DNA of 64,000 nt from Candidatus Rhodoferax bjergmarkensis (GTDB lineage Bacteria > Pseudomonadota > Gammaproteobacteria > Burkholderiales > Burkholderiaceae_C): the NCBI GenBank assembly GCA_016708345.1, contig JADJFX010000041.1, forward strand, positions 16,991-80,990, in the 5' to 3' direction. This document shows positions 7,970-16,924 of this stretch, piece after piece; the first letter of the stretch is position 1, and each line of letters starts with the position of its first letter. A model generated the notes under the pieces. It had not been told where the DNA came from. It worked only from the letters and a program-made list of their open reading frames with translations, and did not search any database. The translations under genes were made by a program, and so were the position numbers.

Positions 7970-10900
7970 TCAGTCTTTCACCACCGCCAGCAGCTCCAGG
8001 TCTCGCAGGATCTCGCTCACCACGATCGGGTGGAGCCGGGCAAAGGGCAGCATGCCGCTTTGGTCATAGCTGCCACGTTGCCGCAGGTTCACGGCGGGCA
8101 GCCTTTGTTTGGGCTCATACGACATCTCCCCCACCACGGTGCCAGGGTCAAGCTGCACATCCACCTGCAGGTCAGCGTCCACATTTTTGCTGAACTCCCC
8201 CACCCAGCCGGCGTCTTGCGCCTGGCCGCGCTCCCAGCCCCGGTTGACCAGGCCCATGACGCTGCCGGTGGCCACCTGTTTCTCTTTGAAGCGCGTCAAG
8301 ACGCTTTGGCCCTGCTCTTCGGCTGTGAGGCTGTAGGTCTCCCGACCCAGCTGTTTGAAGGGCTGCAGAATTTCGTAGTCGGCAAATAGCTGGCCCCAGG
8401 CGTCCAGGCTGTGCGGTGGCATTTCCAGAACATGCGAAATGCCGATGCTGCAGCCCTCGGTCTGCTCGGGCAGCGCATACAGCGTGTCGTGCGCGTCTGC
8501 AAAATTCCAGTCTTCCGCCACCCGGAAGTTGCAAACCAGTTGCTCACCCGCATACACACCCCAGACCAGGCGGGCGGCCAGGTGGCGCATGAGCGGATGT
8601 TCGACAAAAAACAGGCTGAAATCCGCCACCGGCCAGCGCCGACGCGCCACCATGGCCATTTCCAGCCGGTTGACCTGTTGGCTGGCAATGGCTTTGGCGT
8701 CCTTTTTGATCTGTTTGAAGCTGGTGGTGGCCAGCTCGGCCAATGCAGCGTCGTCAGTTTTGAGGGGCTTGGGCAGGTCTTTGAGGCGTACACCCTGCGC
8801 ATCTTTGACCAGCGGTTTCAGGGCTTCGTCAAAACCCACAAAAAACTGGCGTGGGCCAAAGTCCAGCACCAGGGTGCCGGACTCGTCCAGCCCCAGGTCG
8901 GGCACCAGCCGGTCGGCCAGCTCGTCGGCGGTAAACCCCCGCGCCTGGGCGACCAGATTGATTTTTTCTTTGGCACGCTCTTGCAGCGCCTTGAACTTGA
9001 CTTTGCCTGCAATCGCGTTGAGGTGCATCAGCGCCACATCGGTGCCAATGGCGGCCAGCAGGTCCAGCCCGGTCACGGCGCGTGCATGGGCCGACTCACC
9101 CGGCCACTGGCGTATGCGCGGTGCCAGGCGGCGTGCGGTCTCATCGTCGCCCAGCAGGCCCAAGGCCGTGAAAGCCCAGCCCTCTTTGGACGGCGACCCG
9201 GCAGTGGTCCAGGCGTCAAACAGCTGCCAGGCCAATTCGGCCAAGCTGGCGGGTGTGCAACTGTCTTTGACGATCTGCAATCCCGGATACGGCGCGTCCA
9301 GCGCACTGATGGCCAGCATGCTGGCAATGTGGTTAACCGCCTGCGGGGGCAGGGTCAGGCCCTTGGACAAACCTCCGAGCAGCTCGGGGCGGCGCAGGGC
9401 CGCTGGCACCAAAAAGTCAGGCAGCTTGGGCATCTTGCCGGGCAAAACCAGCAGCGGGTCAGCGCTGAGCAATGCCTCCAGCGCTGCGGGCATGGCGGCA
9501 CCATAGGTGTGCGCGACCTCCCGCGCCAGCGCCTCGAACCCATTGCTGCTGAGCCAGCGTATGCCAGCGCGGGCGTTGTCGCGGGTGGCGCTGTGGTTGG
9601 GGTGAAACGCTGCGGGCAAGGCATTGAACAACACGGTGCGGGGGTGGGTGCGCAACCAGGCCTGGGCCAGCCCCTTGGCTTTTTTCAGGTTGCTGGCGAT
9701 ATGCAGAACAGGCCCGACCAGTTGGGGGCTGTCGATTTTTTCGATCAGCGAAAGGCCCCTTTCAGGAGAAAACTTCAGGAAGGCCAGCAGACCAGGCAAG
9801 GCGGCCAGGCCATGGTCGGCCAGCACCAGCCGAATCGCGCCGGTATTGCCATCCCACAGGTACCACTGGTTGGCGGAATAACTGTTCCACACGGCCAGGC
9901 GGTGTTTTTCGGGCAGCACCAGCAGCAGGTCCGGTGACTGGCAGCTGTGCGAGCGGGTGGCCACATCACCGGGTTGCAGCCACTGCCCGGCAAGCAAACG
10001 CTGCAAGCCTGCGGCACTGATGGCCAGATCGTTGGGAAAACCCTCGGTAAACGCCCGCTGGCGAAAATAGGGCTGTGCGTTGTACTTTTTGGCCTGGGCC
10101 AACTCCGCATCCGTCCACGCCATGACCTCGGGCGTGGACAACGTGGCGACTTCAAAACCGGGGAGCGCCTGCTGGCGTTGCTGGCCCAGCCACGGCGGGT
10201 TGCGCAGCACTTCGGGCAGGCTGGCATCCGGCGCATCGTCACGCCGCAAGGCGGCCAGCCGGGCTTCAAAACGGCTGCGTACTGCGGGCTCCAGCGGGGC
10301 CAGTGCGCTATTCAAAGCATCCGGCTCGCGCAGGGCCAGGCGCACCGTCCAGCCCTCTACTGCGCTGCTGCGGTTGCTGGCGCTGTATTCAATGGCAGTT
10401 TTGAGCACAGCGGCCGGAAACTGCGGTGCCAGTTTGTCCAAAGCAGCGCGAATTTCCTTGTTTTCAATACCACTGACCAGCAGGGGAATGAGTGCCGGAA
10501 TATGCATGCGGGTGAGCAATTCAAGCGCCTCCAGCGTGGCGTCTTTGCTGCCTGTGGATTGCGACAGCGCACAGGCCAGCGCCTCAAAACAGGCCTCACC
10601 ATGCAAATGGATCTGCAAATACAGTGCCGGGCGCAGCCAGCCAATGGCAAAACGCTGCTTTTGGATGCAGGCCAAAAAGCTGGGCGCAGGCAGCACACAA
10701 TCCAGCAGATAGGGCGAGCGCTCAATGGGCTGGGTGTCAATACACTCCACCGCCCAGTCGCCCAGATGCGCAAACAAATGGGCGCAAACCCGTTTTTTCT
10801 CAAAACTTTGCGCACGCAGAACCTGCGCAGTCTGCAACGCCTGGGCGTAGTCCGCATCGTTGGCACAGGCAATGGCCTGGCGCAAGATGTCCAGCAGGTC

Positions 10901-11719
10901 CGACATGTCACTGCGCCGAACCTGTGCTGGCTCCCATATTGTGAGCGCCACCTCCAGCGCAAACGGCAGGCCATGCAAACCAATACACACCTTGGTCACC
11001 CAGCGCAGATGGTGGTGTTGCCAGCCGCTGCAAAAAGCCTGGGCCATGAGTTCGAACCAGTATTCCAGGTCAGGCTGATTCAACGCGTCCAGCGTGACCC
11101 GCCGCCGGGACTCGGCCTCGTCCCAAGCGACCCAGGCGCGCCCCGCTGCATGGGCGATCTCAGTCAGGCTTTGTAACTGCCAGCGGCTACCACTGGACAA
11201 CACGACCAGGTTGTCCAGCAGCCCCTGCAAGGGCTCCATGGGCGGCGCATGGATGCCACGCACCACCGGCAGGGCCTCAAGCCATTCCGTCTTCCACTGA
11301 AAACCGCCACTGGGCCAGGTGATGGCGGGTGCAGACGCATAGTGTGTGGGAGCAGCGGAGTTTGCAGGTACAGCAGGCATTGCAGGTACCGCCACCTTCT
11401 CCTGAACGAGCGCCGCAGGGGCGGCTTGTGGTGCCGCTGCGGGTGCGGGTTTTGGTTCTGACGCTGGCTCGGGTTTCGGCGTGAAGGGGGGCTTTGGTGT
11501 GGAGGCCGCCGAGGTGCCGACCAGCGTGTAACCTTTGCCGGTTTTCTCCTTGATGAGCTTGTCCCGCTCCTTGATGGCGGCAGCCGCGTCGCCCAGACTT
11601 TTGGTCTTGCTCTGCCCCGCCGTGCCTATGCGGCCAAACCTGACGGTGAGGTCCGCGCCAGAGACCTCCACCTCCCAAAATTTGCTGGATACGCCCTCAA
11701 CCAATTCATATCGCTGCAC
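7970..11719 (-). CDS. WGR-DUF4132 protein (MolR/YehI-like), intact
   Basis: 1249 residues. Residues 1-70 form a WGR domain (MQRYELVEGVSSKFWEVEV, then LTVRFGRIGTAGQSKTKS), a module that in PARPs and bacterial WGR proteins is linked to nucleic-acid binding. A Pro/Ala/Lys-rich linker follows (about 70-135), then a long helical repeat-like region. The DUF4132 domain is near the C-terminus with MAMVARRRWPVADFSLF, HPLMRHLAARLVWGVYAGEQ, FRVAEDWNFAD and QLFADYEILQPFKQLGRETY. It ends in LLRDLELLAVVKD. This is the only complete copy of three tandem DUF4132 genes and the promoter-proximal gene of the operon. E. coli molR was named from molybdate-related phenotypes; the molecular function is unknown. Confidence 0.9.
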   Translation of the reverse strand: MQRYELVEGVSSKFWEVEVSGADLTVRFGRIGTAGQSKTKSLGDAAAAIKERDKLIKEKTGKGYTLVGTSAASTPKPPFTPKPEPASEPKPAPAAAPQAAPAALVQEKVAVPAMPAVPANSAAPTHYASAPAITWPSGGFQWKTEWLEALPVVRGIHAPPMEPLQGLLDNLVVLSSGSRWQLQSLTEIAHAAGRAWVAWDEAESRRRVTLDALNQPDLEYWFELMAQAFCSGWQHHHLRWVTKVCIGLHGLPFALEVALTIWEPAQVRRSDMSDLLDILRQAIACANDADYAQALQTAQVLRAQSFEKKRVCAHLFAHLGDWAVECIDTQPIERSPYLLDCVLPAPSFLACIQKQRFAIGWLRPALYLQIHLHGEACFEALACALSQSTGSKDATLEALELLTRMHIPALIPLLVSGIENKEIRAALDKLAPQFPAAVLKTAIEYSASNRSSAVEGWTVRLALREPDALNSALAPLEPAVRSRFEARLAALRRDDAPDASLPEVLRNPPWLGQQRQQALPGFEVATLSTPEVMAWTDAELAQAKKYNAQPYFRQRAFTEGFPNDLAISAAGLQRLLAGQWLQPGDVATRSHSCQSPDLLLVLPEKHRLAVWNSYSANQWYLWDGNTGAIRLVLADHGLAALPGLLAFLKFSPERGLSLIEKIDSPQLVGPVLHIASNLKKAKGLAQAWLRTHPRTVLFNALPAAFHPNHSATRDNARAGIRWLSSNGFEALAREVAHTYGAAMPAALEALLSADPLLVLPGKMPKLPDFLVPAALRRPELLGGLSKGLTLPPQAVNHIASMLAISALDAPYPGLQIVKDSCTPASLAELAWQLFDAWTTAGSPSKEGWAFTALGLLGDDETARRLAPRIRQWPGESAHARAVTGLDLLAAIGTDVALMHLNAIAGKVKFKALQERAKEKINLVAQARGFTADELADRLVPDLGLDESGTLVLDFGPRQFFVGFDEALKPLVKDAQGVRLKDLPKPLKTDDAALAELATTSFKQIKKDAKAIASQQVNRLEMAMVARRRWPVADFSLFFVEHPLMRHLAARLVWGVYAGEQLVCNFRVAEDWNFADAHDTLYALPEQTEGCSIGISHVLEMPPHSLDAWGQLFADYEILQPFKQLGRETYSLTAEEQGQSVLTRFKEKQVATGSVMGLVNRGWERGQAQDAGWVGEFSKNVDADLQVDVQLDPGTVVGEMSYEPKQRLPAVNLRQRGSYDQSGMLPFARLHPIVVSEILRDLELLAVVKD

Positions 11720-12029
11720 AGGTACGGTCCTCTAATAGAGTGGATCAAAGTGTTTGAGGCTCCAATTTTGCCGAACCCAATCAGAAGTGCAGACAAGCAT
11801 TTCGACCCAACGCGGCCAAGTATCTCACCTAGAAGTCGCCCTCAGTCTGAGGCCCATATCCTGCCGGTCTGGAGCAGGCAGATTCCAAATCTCTGCACTC
11901 GCTATCAGCCATCGCTGTCAATAACTTCTGACAATTGCCGATCCAACTCCTAATTTTTCTCTTCGACACCTGATAGTTCACAGGGTCTGCCTCAACGCAC
12001 AGCCGCATGTGTACGTGCCGACTTTAAAT
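11720..12029. other. Intergenic region upstream of the DUF4132 operon
   Basis: 310 bp, more AT-rich than its surroundings, with no convincing reading frame. It should hold the minus-strand promoter of the WGR-DUF4132 operon, but I see no strong consensus box. Near 12001-12026 it contains GCCGCATGTGTACGTGCC followed by TTTAAA, resembling the left end of another short repeat seen at 41888-41907. Confidence 0.5.
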
Positions 12030-12875
12030 CTATCGAAAAGAAGGCAAATCCACCAAGGTACTCAAAGGCAGCCGATCCATCTCCCCCAACAACCTGGCCA
12101 ACCCCAACCCTGCCGCCTGCACCAGCGCATGGCCTTTGTCCGCCGTGGCAGCAGCGGCATTGCCCACGGCACCCTGTGGGTTGTAGTCTTGCATCTGCCA
12201 GCCCAGCTTGGCGCTTTTTCCATTGCCCAAGATGTCATAGGCTTGCGCACGGTCTTGCGCGCTGGAGCTGAAATTTTGCGCCTTCGCCATGTCCACGTGT
12301 ACCGGGTCCAGCGCCAGCATCATGGAAGTTTCAATGTCGCCAGCATGAATGCCAAAACGATGTTCCTCGGCACCAAACAAGCCATTGATGTCCTGACCCT
12401 GCCCACCGAGCAAGGGCAAATTGAACCAGCTCACGCTGTACACCAGCAGCCCCAGGCGGGCACGCAGATCGCGGGCGACCATGTCCATCACACTCACCTG
12501 CCCACCATGCGAATTGAGTAAAAGCAGCTTTTTGACACCGCTGGCGGCCACCGATTCGCCGATATCCGTCCACAGCCGCAAAATTGTTTCTGCCTTGAGC
12601 GTGAGGGTGCCGGGAAAGGCTGCATGTTCCGGGCTTAAACCCACCGCCTGCGTGGGCAGAAAAAGCACCGGCAAGGCAGGTGCCAGATGAGGCAGCGCAG
12701 CCGCCACAACGCCATCCACCAGCACCGTGTCTACACAGAGGGGCAAATGCGGTCCGTGCTGCTCGGTGGCCGCCACCGGCAAGACGGCGATGGTGCGCGC
12801 CAGTGTGCCGTCGGCCTGTCGGCCAGCGAAGTCGGCCGTCGTCAAGTCGGCCCAGTATTTAGATGGTAAAAACAT
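12030..12875 (-). CDS. Creatininase-family amidohydrolase
   Basis: 281 residues from the ATG at 12875. Family signatures are present: VLPVAATEQHGPHLPLCVDT near residues 31-50 (Glu and His metal ligands), SPEHAAFPGTLTL near 81-93, LLLNSHGGQVSVM near 117-129 and GDIETSMMLAL. Creatininase-family enzymes are metal-dependent hydrolases of cyclic or linear amides (creatinine, formamides such as in riboflavin or F420 degradation, and mycofactocin processing). The real substrate cannot be inferred. The gene is divergent from the solute-binding protein at 12903, with only 27 bp between start codons, so the two promoters must overlap or lie inside the coding ends. Confidence 0.85.
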   Translation of the reverse strand: MFLPSKYWADLTTADFAGRQADGTLARTIAVLPVAATEQHGPHLPLCVDTVLVDGVVAAALPHLAPALPVLFLPTQAVGLSPEHAAFPGTLTLKAETILRLWTDIGESVAASGVKKLLLLNSHGGQVSVMDMVARDLRARLGLLVYSVSWFNLPLLGGQGQDINGLFGAEEHRFGIHAGDIETSMMLALDPVHVDMAKAQNFSSSAQDRAQAYDILGNGKSAKLGWQMQDYNPQGAVGNAAAATADKGHALVQAAGLGLARLLGEMDRLPLSTLVDLPSFR

Positions 12876-12902
12876 GGCCTCATCTTAAATTGAACTCGCA
12901 CA

Positions 12903-13652
12903 ATGTTTAGCCACAAAAGCAAGCGATTAAAACTGCTCGCTGCCGCCATCGCCACAATCTTTTTTTCTGGCACGGTCCTGGCACAAACCCCAACCCTGGC
13001 CATCGGCGAGTATTCACCGTTTGTGGCGCAACAATTGCCCGAATACGGTGTCACGGCAGCCATTGTGTCTGCTGCGTTCAATGCACAAGGCATTGATGTT
13101 CAGTACGATTTTTTACCCTGGAAGCGGGGCTACACACAAACCCTGAACGGCAAGTACGTGGGTACCTTTCCTTACTTGAAAACTCCGGAGCGGGAGTCAT
13201 CATTTCTATATTCAGAGCCCATTTTTACCGACCGTTTCCGGTTATTTGTCTTACAGCCCCAGCAAAATCAAAGCAATTGGTACAACAAGCGCGTTTGCAT
13301 TCCACTGGGATACGACACCACGCAGATACAAGCGTTCACATCTGCAAATCAGATCACGTTTGAGCAGCCTCCGGACATAGCCAACTGCTTCAAAATGCTC
13401 AAACGCAACCGAGTCGATGCGGTCTGGGTCAGCGAATTGGTGGCGGCCGACACGAACAGGGAACTTTTTGGTGCGGATGCCAAAACATACCCTTGCAATG
13501 TCAATCTGCTGGACGAAAGCAAGTATTACTTCATTGTGTCCAAGACCCTGCCGCAGGCAAATCAATGGATGTCGCGCTTTGATGAGGGACTCAAAAAGAT
13601 TCGCAAAAATGGCCGCTACGCGGAAATTCTGCGCCGATTTGGCATGCACTGA
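12903..13652 (+). CDS. Periplasmic solute-binding-like protein (SBP_bac_3 fold)
   Basis: 249 residues with a signal peptide at about 1-27 (hydrophobic LLAAAIATIFFSGTVLAQ, cleavage after VLA). The mature part has the layout of extracellular solute-binding proteins family 3: AIGEYSPFVAQQLPEYG near the start, NGKYVGTFPYLKTPERE in the middle, and a C-terminal helix WMSRFDEGLKKIRKNGRYAE, the typical end of this fold. Proteins of this short, orphan type often serve as sensors or as receptors without a linked permease; none is nearby. It is divergent from the creatininase-like gene. The ligand is unknown. Confidence 0.75.
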   Translation: MFSHKSKRLKLLAAAIATIFFSGTVLAQTPTLAIGEYSPFVAQQLPEYGVTAAIVSAAFNAQGIDVQYDFLPWKRGYTQTLNGKYVGTFPYLKTPERESSFLYSEPIFTDRFRLFVLQPQQNQSNWYNKRVCIPLGYDTTQIQAFTSANQITFEQPPDIANCFKMLKRNRVDAVWVSELVAADTNRELFGADAKTYPCNVNLLDESKYYFIVSKTLPQANQWMSRFDEGLKKIRKNGRYAEILRRFGMH

Positions 13653-13718
13653 TTGTTCGGCAACTTTGCACTGACTGGCGAAAAATAAGTGGCTATCAAA
13701 TCTCACCCATCATCAGGC

Positions 13719-15311
13719 TCAGTGCCCGCTACCAACCAGCCAGTCAGGCTTTTCGGATTCAACAAAAGAAAGCAGCGCATCCACGACCTCAGGATCGAAC
13801 TGTGTTGATTTGCGCGCCTTTAAATAGTCGCTCACTTCAGACAAAGGCCATGGCTCTTTATAAGGACGACGATGCAGCAGCGCATCGAACACATCAACGA
13901 CAGCAACAATGCGCGCACTGAGCGGAATCTCGACTCCCTTGGACTGGCGAGGATAGCCTTGTCCATCAAAATGTTCATGGTGTCCGCCGGCAATCTCGGC
14001 ACCAAAGGTCAGGTGACTCACTCCGGCAACGGAGCGAGCGGCACGGCGAAGCACCGCCTCACCGACCTGCACGTGCTGTTCCATGATTCTGCGCTCTTCA
14101 GGGGTGTGTTTACCGGGCTTGAGGAGCACAGCGTCAGGCGTCGAAACTTTGCCAATATCGTGCAGCATGCTGGCCAGTCCTACACAAGAAAGAAAACGCG
14201 GCGTGAACTCGTCTGCGTACTTGCCATCAGCATGCAAGCGACGAGCAATGGCGTCGGTCAATTTGGCTACCCGCTGAATATGCCCCCCAGTGTCTGAATC
14301 ACGCGATTCGGCCAGATCAGCCAGCGAGACTACGGTGGCTTCTTGCGCACATTGAAGCTGCCCGAACATTTGCAGATTTTCAAAAGCCGCACCAATGCGA
14401 TCACAAAAAACACTCAGCAAACTGCACTGAAGCTCAGCCAACGGACAGTTGGGCTTGAGGATGATGACCATGTTCCCCCCCAAATCCGCATGAATAAACA
14501 AAGCACTCACTGCAAACAGGTGAAGATTTTTTTTCTCTTTGAGAACCTGCGATACCAAATCAAAATACGGATGGTCTGCCGGTAAAAATTTCTGCTCCAC
14601 CAGATCGCTGTACTGACCAGTGGCTGCGAGCACCGTCGGCCCTTGCTCCCCATACTGCCTGGGATCGTGCAACACACACATTGCACCTTGCGCACCCAGG
14701 TCAAGAAGCGCATTGACCTGATTGAGCACACCGGATGCAAACTCTTGCAAAGACCTGAGTTCGTAAAGATTGCTGGTGCTGTTCAAGATATTGCTCAGGC
14801 CGATACGGCTGCGTTCAATCGTTACCAACCCCTCATACGCTCGCAAAGATGAAATAACGGTGGTGAAAATCTTTTGTTTGGTCAGCTCTGTTTTTGCCTT
14901 GTAGTCATTGATATCGTAATCAACAATGACCCTCTCTTCCGGTGCCTGGCCTGGTTGCCCGGTTCGCAGCACGATGCGCACCAGATGGTTATTGAGTTCA
15001 TCCCGGATACGCCTTACCAATTGCAGCCCGGCATCGTCGGTTTCCATGACAACGTCCAGCAGCACAAGCGCGATATCGGGCACTTTGGCCAACACTTCAA
15101 ATCCTTCGTTGCCGCTGTAAGCCGACAACAACTCCACTGAGCGATTCTTGAAAACAACACCAGACAACACCAAACGTGTCACTGCATGAACATCGGCCTC
15201 GTCATCCACAATCAACACCCGCCAAGGTCTGGCATCGGCCAGCAATGGCTGGTCTGATGCATCGTCGTCAATCATCCAGTCATCTTGATCAGACTGCAGC
15301 TCGGTATTCAT
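13719..15311 (-). CDS. Response regulator with DUF3369 and HD-GYP phosphodiesterase domain
   Basis: I choose the ATG at 15311 (MNTELQSDQDDWMIDDD) because CGGAG sits 8 nt before it; the frame runs to 15335. Domains: receiver at about 30-160 (VLIVDDEADVHAVTRL, phospho-acceptor Asp in ALVLLDVVM, LRTGQPGQAPEE), a DUF3369/GAF-like middle (about 180-320), then HD-GYP with LHDIGKVSTPDAVLLKPGKH and HHEHFDGQGYPRQSKG. The metal-binding HD and the GYP motif are both intact, so c-di-GMP hydrolysis is plausible. It follows a histidine kinase by 42 bp in the same direction and is the likely output of the kinase cluster upstream. Confidence 0.9.
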   Translation of the reverse strand: MNTELQSDQDDWMIDDDASDQPLLADARPWRVLIVDDEADVHAVTRLVLSGVVFKNRSVELLSAYSGNEGFEVLAKVPDIALVLLDVVMETDDAGLQLVRRIRDELNNHLVRIVLRTGQPGQAPEERVIVDYDINDYKAKTELTKQKIFTTVISSLRAYEGLVTIERSRIGLSNILNSTSNLYELRSLQEFASGVLNQVNALLDLGAQGAMCVLHDPRQYGEQGPTVLAATGQYSDLVEQKFLPADHPYFDLVSQVLKEKKNLHLFAVSALFIHADLGGNMVIILKPNCPLAELQCSLLSVFCDRIGAAFENLQMFGQLQCAQEATVVSLADLAESRDSDTGGHIQRVAKLTDAIARRLHADGKYADEFTPRFLSCVGLASMLHDIGKVSTPDAVLLKPGKHTPEERRIMEQHVQVGEAVLRRAARSVAGVSHLTFGAEIAGGHHEHFDGQGYPRQSKGVEIPLSARIVAVVDVFDALLHRRPYKEPWPLSEVSDYLKARKSTQFDPEVVDALLSFVESEKPDWLVGSGH

Positions 15312-15353
15312 CGCGATTCTCCGTTCAGGATTCAATCATGTGTTGAACCATTC

Positions 15354-16910
15354 TCACACCAAAGTCGGGCTGACCTTCGGGAACTTCAGCATAAAGCAGG
15401 TTCCTTTGCCGGGTTGGCTGTCCACCGCAATGCTGCCACCGAGTTGCTTGACCACAATGTTGTAAACCACGTTGAGGCCCAAGCCGGTTCCGCCCAAGCC
15501 ACGTCGGGTCGTGAAGAAGGGGTCGAATATTTTCCCTATGTGCTCCGGCGCTATGCCGCACCCATCATCGCAATAGCGCATGCACACCGTTTCGCCTTTT
15601 AATTCAGCCACAAGGTTGATCTTGCCACCCTCATTTTCTTTAAAAGCATGTGTCAGGGAATTCATGGCCAGGTTGGTCAATATCTGCGCCATGGCACCTG
15701 GGTAGCCTTCCAAAAAAATACCGGTCGGGCACACAATTGACACTTCGGCCCGACCTTTTTTTAACACCGGATGCAAACTGGTCATCACCTCTTCAAGGTA
15801 CCCATTGAGTTCATATTGGCGAAACTGCTCACTGGTTTGATCCACTGCCACCTGCTTGAAACTTTGAATCAGCTGCGAGGCGCGCTCAGCATTGCGCATG
15901 ATCAAGGCAGAACTTTGCACCGCCATTTCAACATAGCTTGAAACCTCCGATTTGCGAATATTCCCGGCAGCCATCGAGCGCTGCAACTGATTGCTGGCTT
16001 CCAGCAATACCGATGCACTGGTCAGAACAACACCAACGGGTGTATTGATCTCATGTGAAACACCTGCCACCAAGCCACCAAGACTGGCCATTTTTTCAGC
16101 TTGAATCAATGACTCCTGCGTTGCCAGCAAGTCGGAATAAGCCTGCGCAGTTTTGTTTGCCGCAGCGTGAGCGGCCTCCTCTGCTTGGACTCGGCGCTCC
16201 ATCACGTGCTTGAGCTTGCGCTGGGTTTGATTAAACCCCTGAATCACCTCACCAAACTCGCTGCGGTCACCCTCTGCAATCTCCTGCGCTTCATCCCCAC
16301 CGTGGCGGGCCAGTTCAAACAAGGCATCACGAAGCCTGCGCAAAGGCACAAACACCATGCGCAAACTCAAACTCAGGGCCAGCACGAGAATCGCATCAAT
16401 CACCAGCGCTTCCATGACCCAGCGTCTTGCATCAGTTCGCAGCGCCTGATCGATGTAGTCGTGTGAAAAATAAACTTCGATATGTCCCGCCAGAAAACGT
16501 CCGTTGTCGCCGGATCGGGTGTTATTGGGTTTGCGCTCGTTGACATAAACATCCGCCTCCAACCGGACGCCCCTCGGTTGATCATCCGCAAATCCCTGCA
16601 CCACAAGCCCTTGAGCATCGCGTGACACAGCGGCGTACAAAGTTTTGTCAAGATCGAAGACCCGTATGGCGGAAACCTGGGGCTGTAGCATTTCGGCGGA
16701 CAAAATACTCTGTACGCTGTTTTGGTCCAGGTTCCACAAGGCCCCCGCGAGACTGACCGTCAGCCTCGTCACCGTTGCATGGGTGAGTTGCGAAAAACCA
16801 GACTCCAAACTTTGGGACAGCTGGAATCGCGAATAAATTCCAAAAGCAGCCAGCAGCGTCGTCGTCGCAGTGATAAAAAGGACAATCAGCCTGAACCGAA
16901 TCGAATTCAT
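15354..16910 (-). CDS. Membrane sensor histidine kinase
   Basis: 518 residues. TM1 is at about 7-26, a periplasmic sensor at about 27-160, TM2 at about 163-187, a HAMP-like segment (VPLRRLRDALFELARHGG) and a coiled coil to about 270. The dimerisation box GGLVAGVSHEINTPVGVV has the phospho-accepting His at about 286, the N-box is NLAMNSLTHAF and the ATP lid is DDGCGIAPEHIGKIFDPFFT, then GGTGLGLNVVYNIV. The kinase box SHEINTP without the usual HELRTP resembles the DUF3369/HD-GYP partner kinases. It starts 14 bp after the upstream CheA-like kinase and precedes the HD-GYP regulator, so operon expression is likely. The stimulus is unknown. Confidence 0.9.
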   Translation of the reverse strand: MNSIRFRLIVLFITATTTLLAAFGIYSRFQLSQSLESGFSQLTHATVTRLTVSLAGALWNLDQNSVQSILSAEMLQPQVSAIRVFDLDKTLYAAVSRDAQGLVVQGFADDQPRGVRLEADVYVNERKPNNTRSGDNGRFLAGHIEVYFSHDYIDQALRTDARRWVMEALVIDAILVLALSLSLRMVFVPLRRLRDALFELARHGGDEAQEIAEGDRSEFGEVIQGFNQTQRKLKHVMERRVQAEEAAHAAANKTAQAYSDLLATQESLIQAEKMASLGGLVAGVSHEINTPVGVVLTSASVLLEASNQLQRSMAAGNIRKSEVSSYVEMAVQSSALIMRNAERASQLIQSFKQVAVDQTSEQFRQYELNGYLEEVMTSLHPVLKKGRAEVSIVCPTGIFLEGYPGAMAQILTNLAMNSLTHAFKENEGGKINLVAELKGETVCMRYCDDGCGIAPEHIGKIFDPFFTTRRGLGGTGLGLNVVYNIVVKQLGGSIAVDSQPGKGTCFMLKFPKVSPTLV

Positions 16911-16924
16911 TCAGGATGGACGTC

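Noticed and set aside
758..11735. Long plus-strand frames antisense to the DUF4132 and MoxR genes (up to about 500 codons)
   Set aside because: Shadows of GC-rich genes on the minus strand; no ribosome sites, no conserved motifs.
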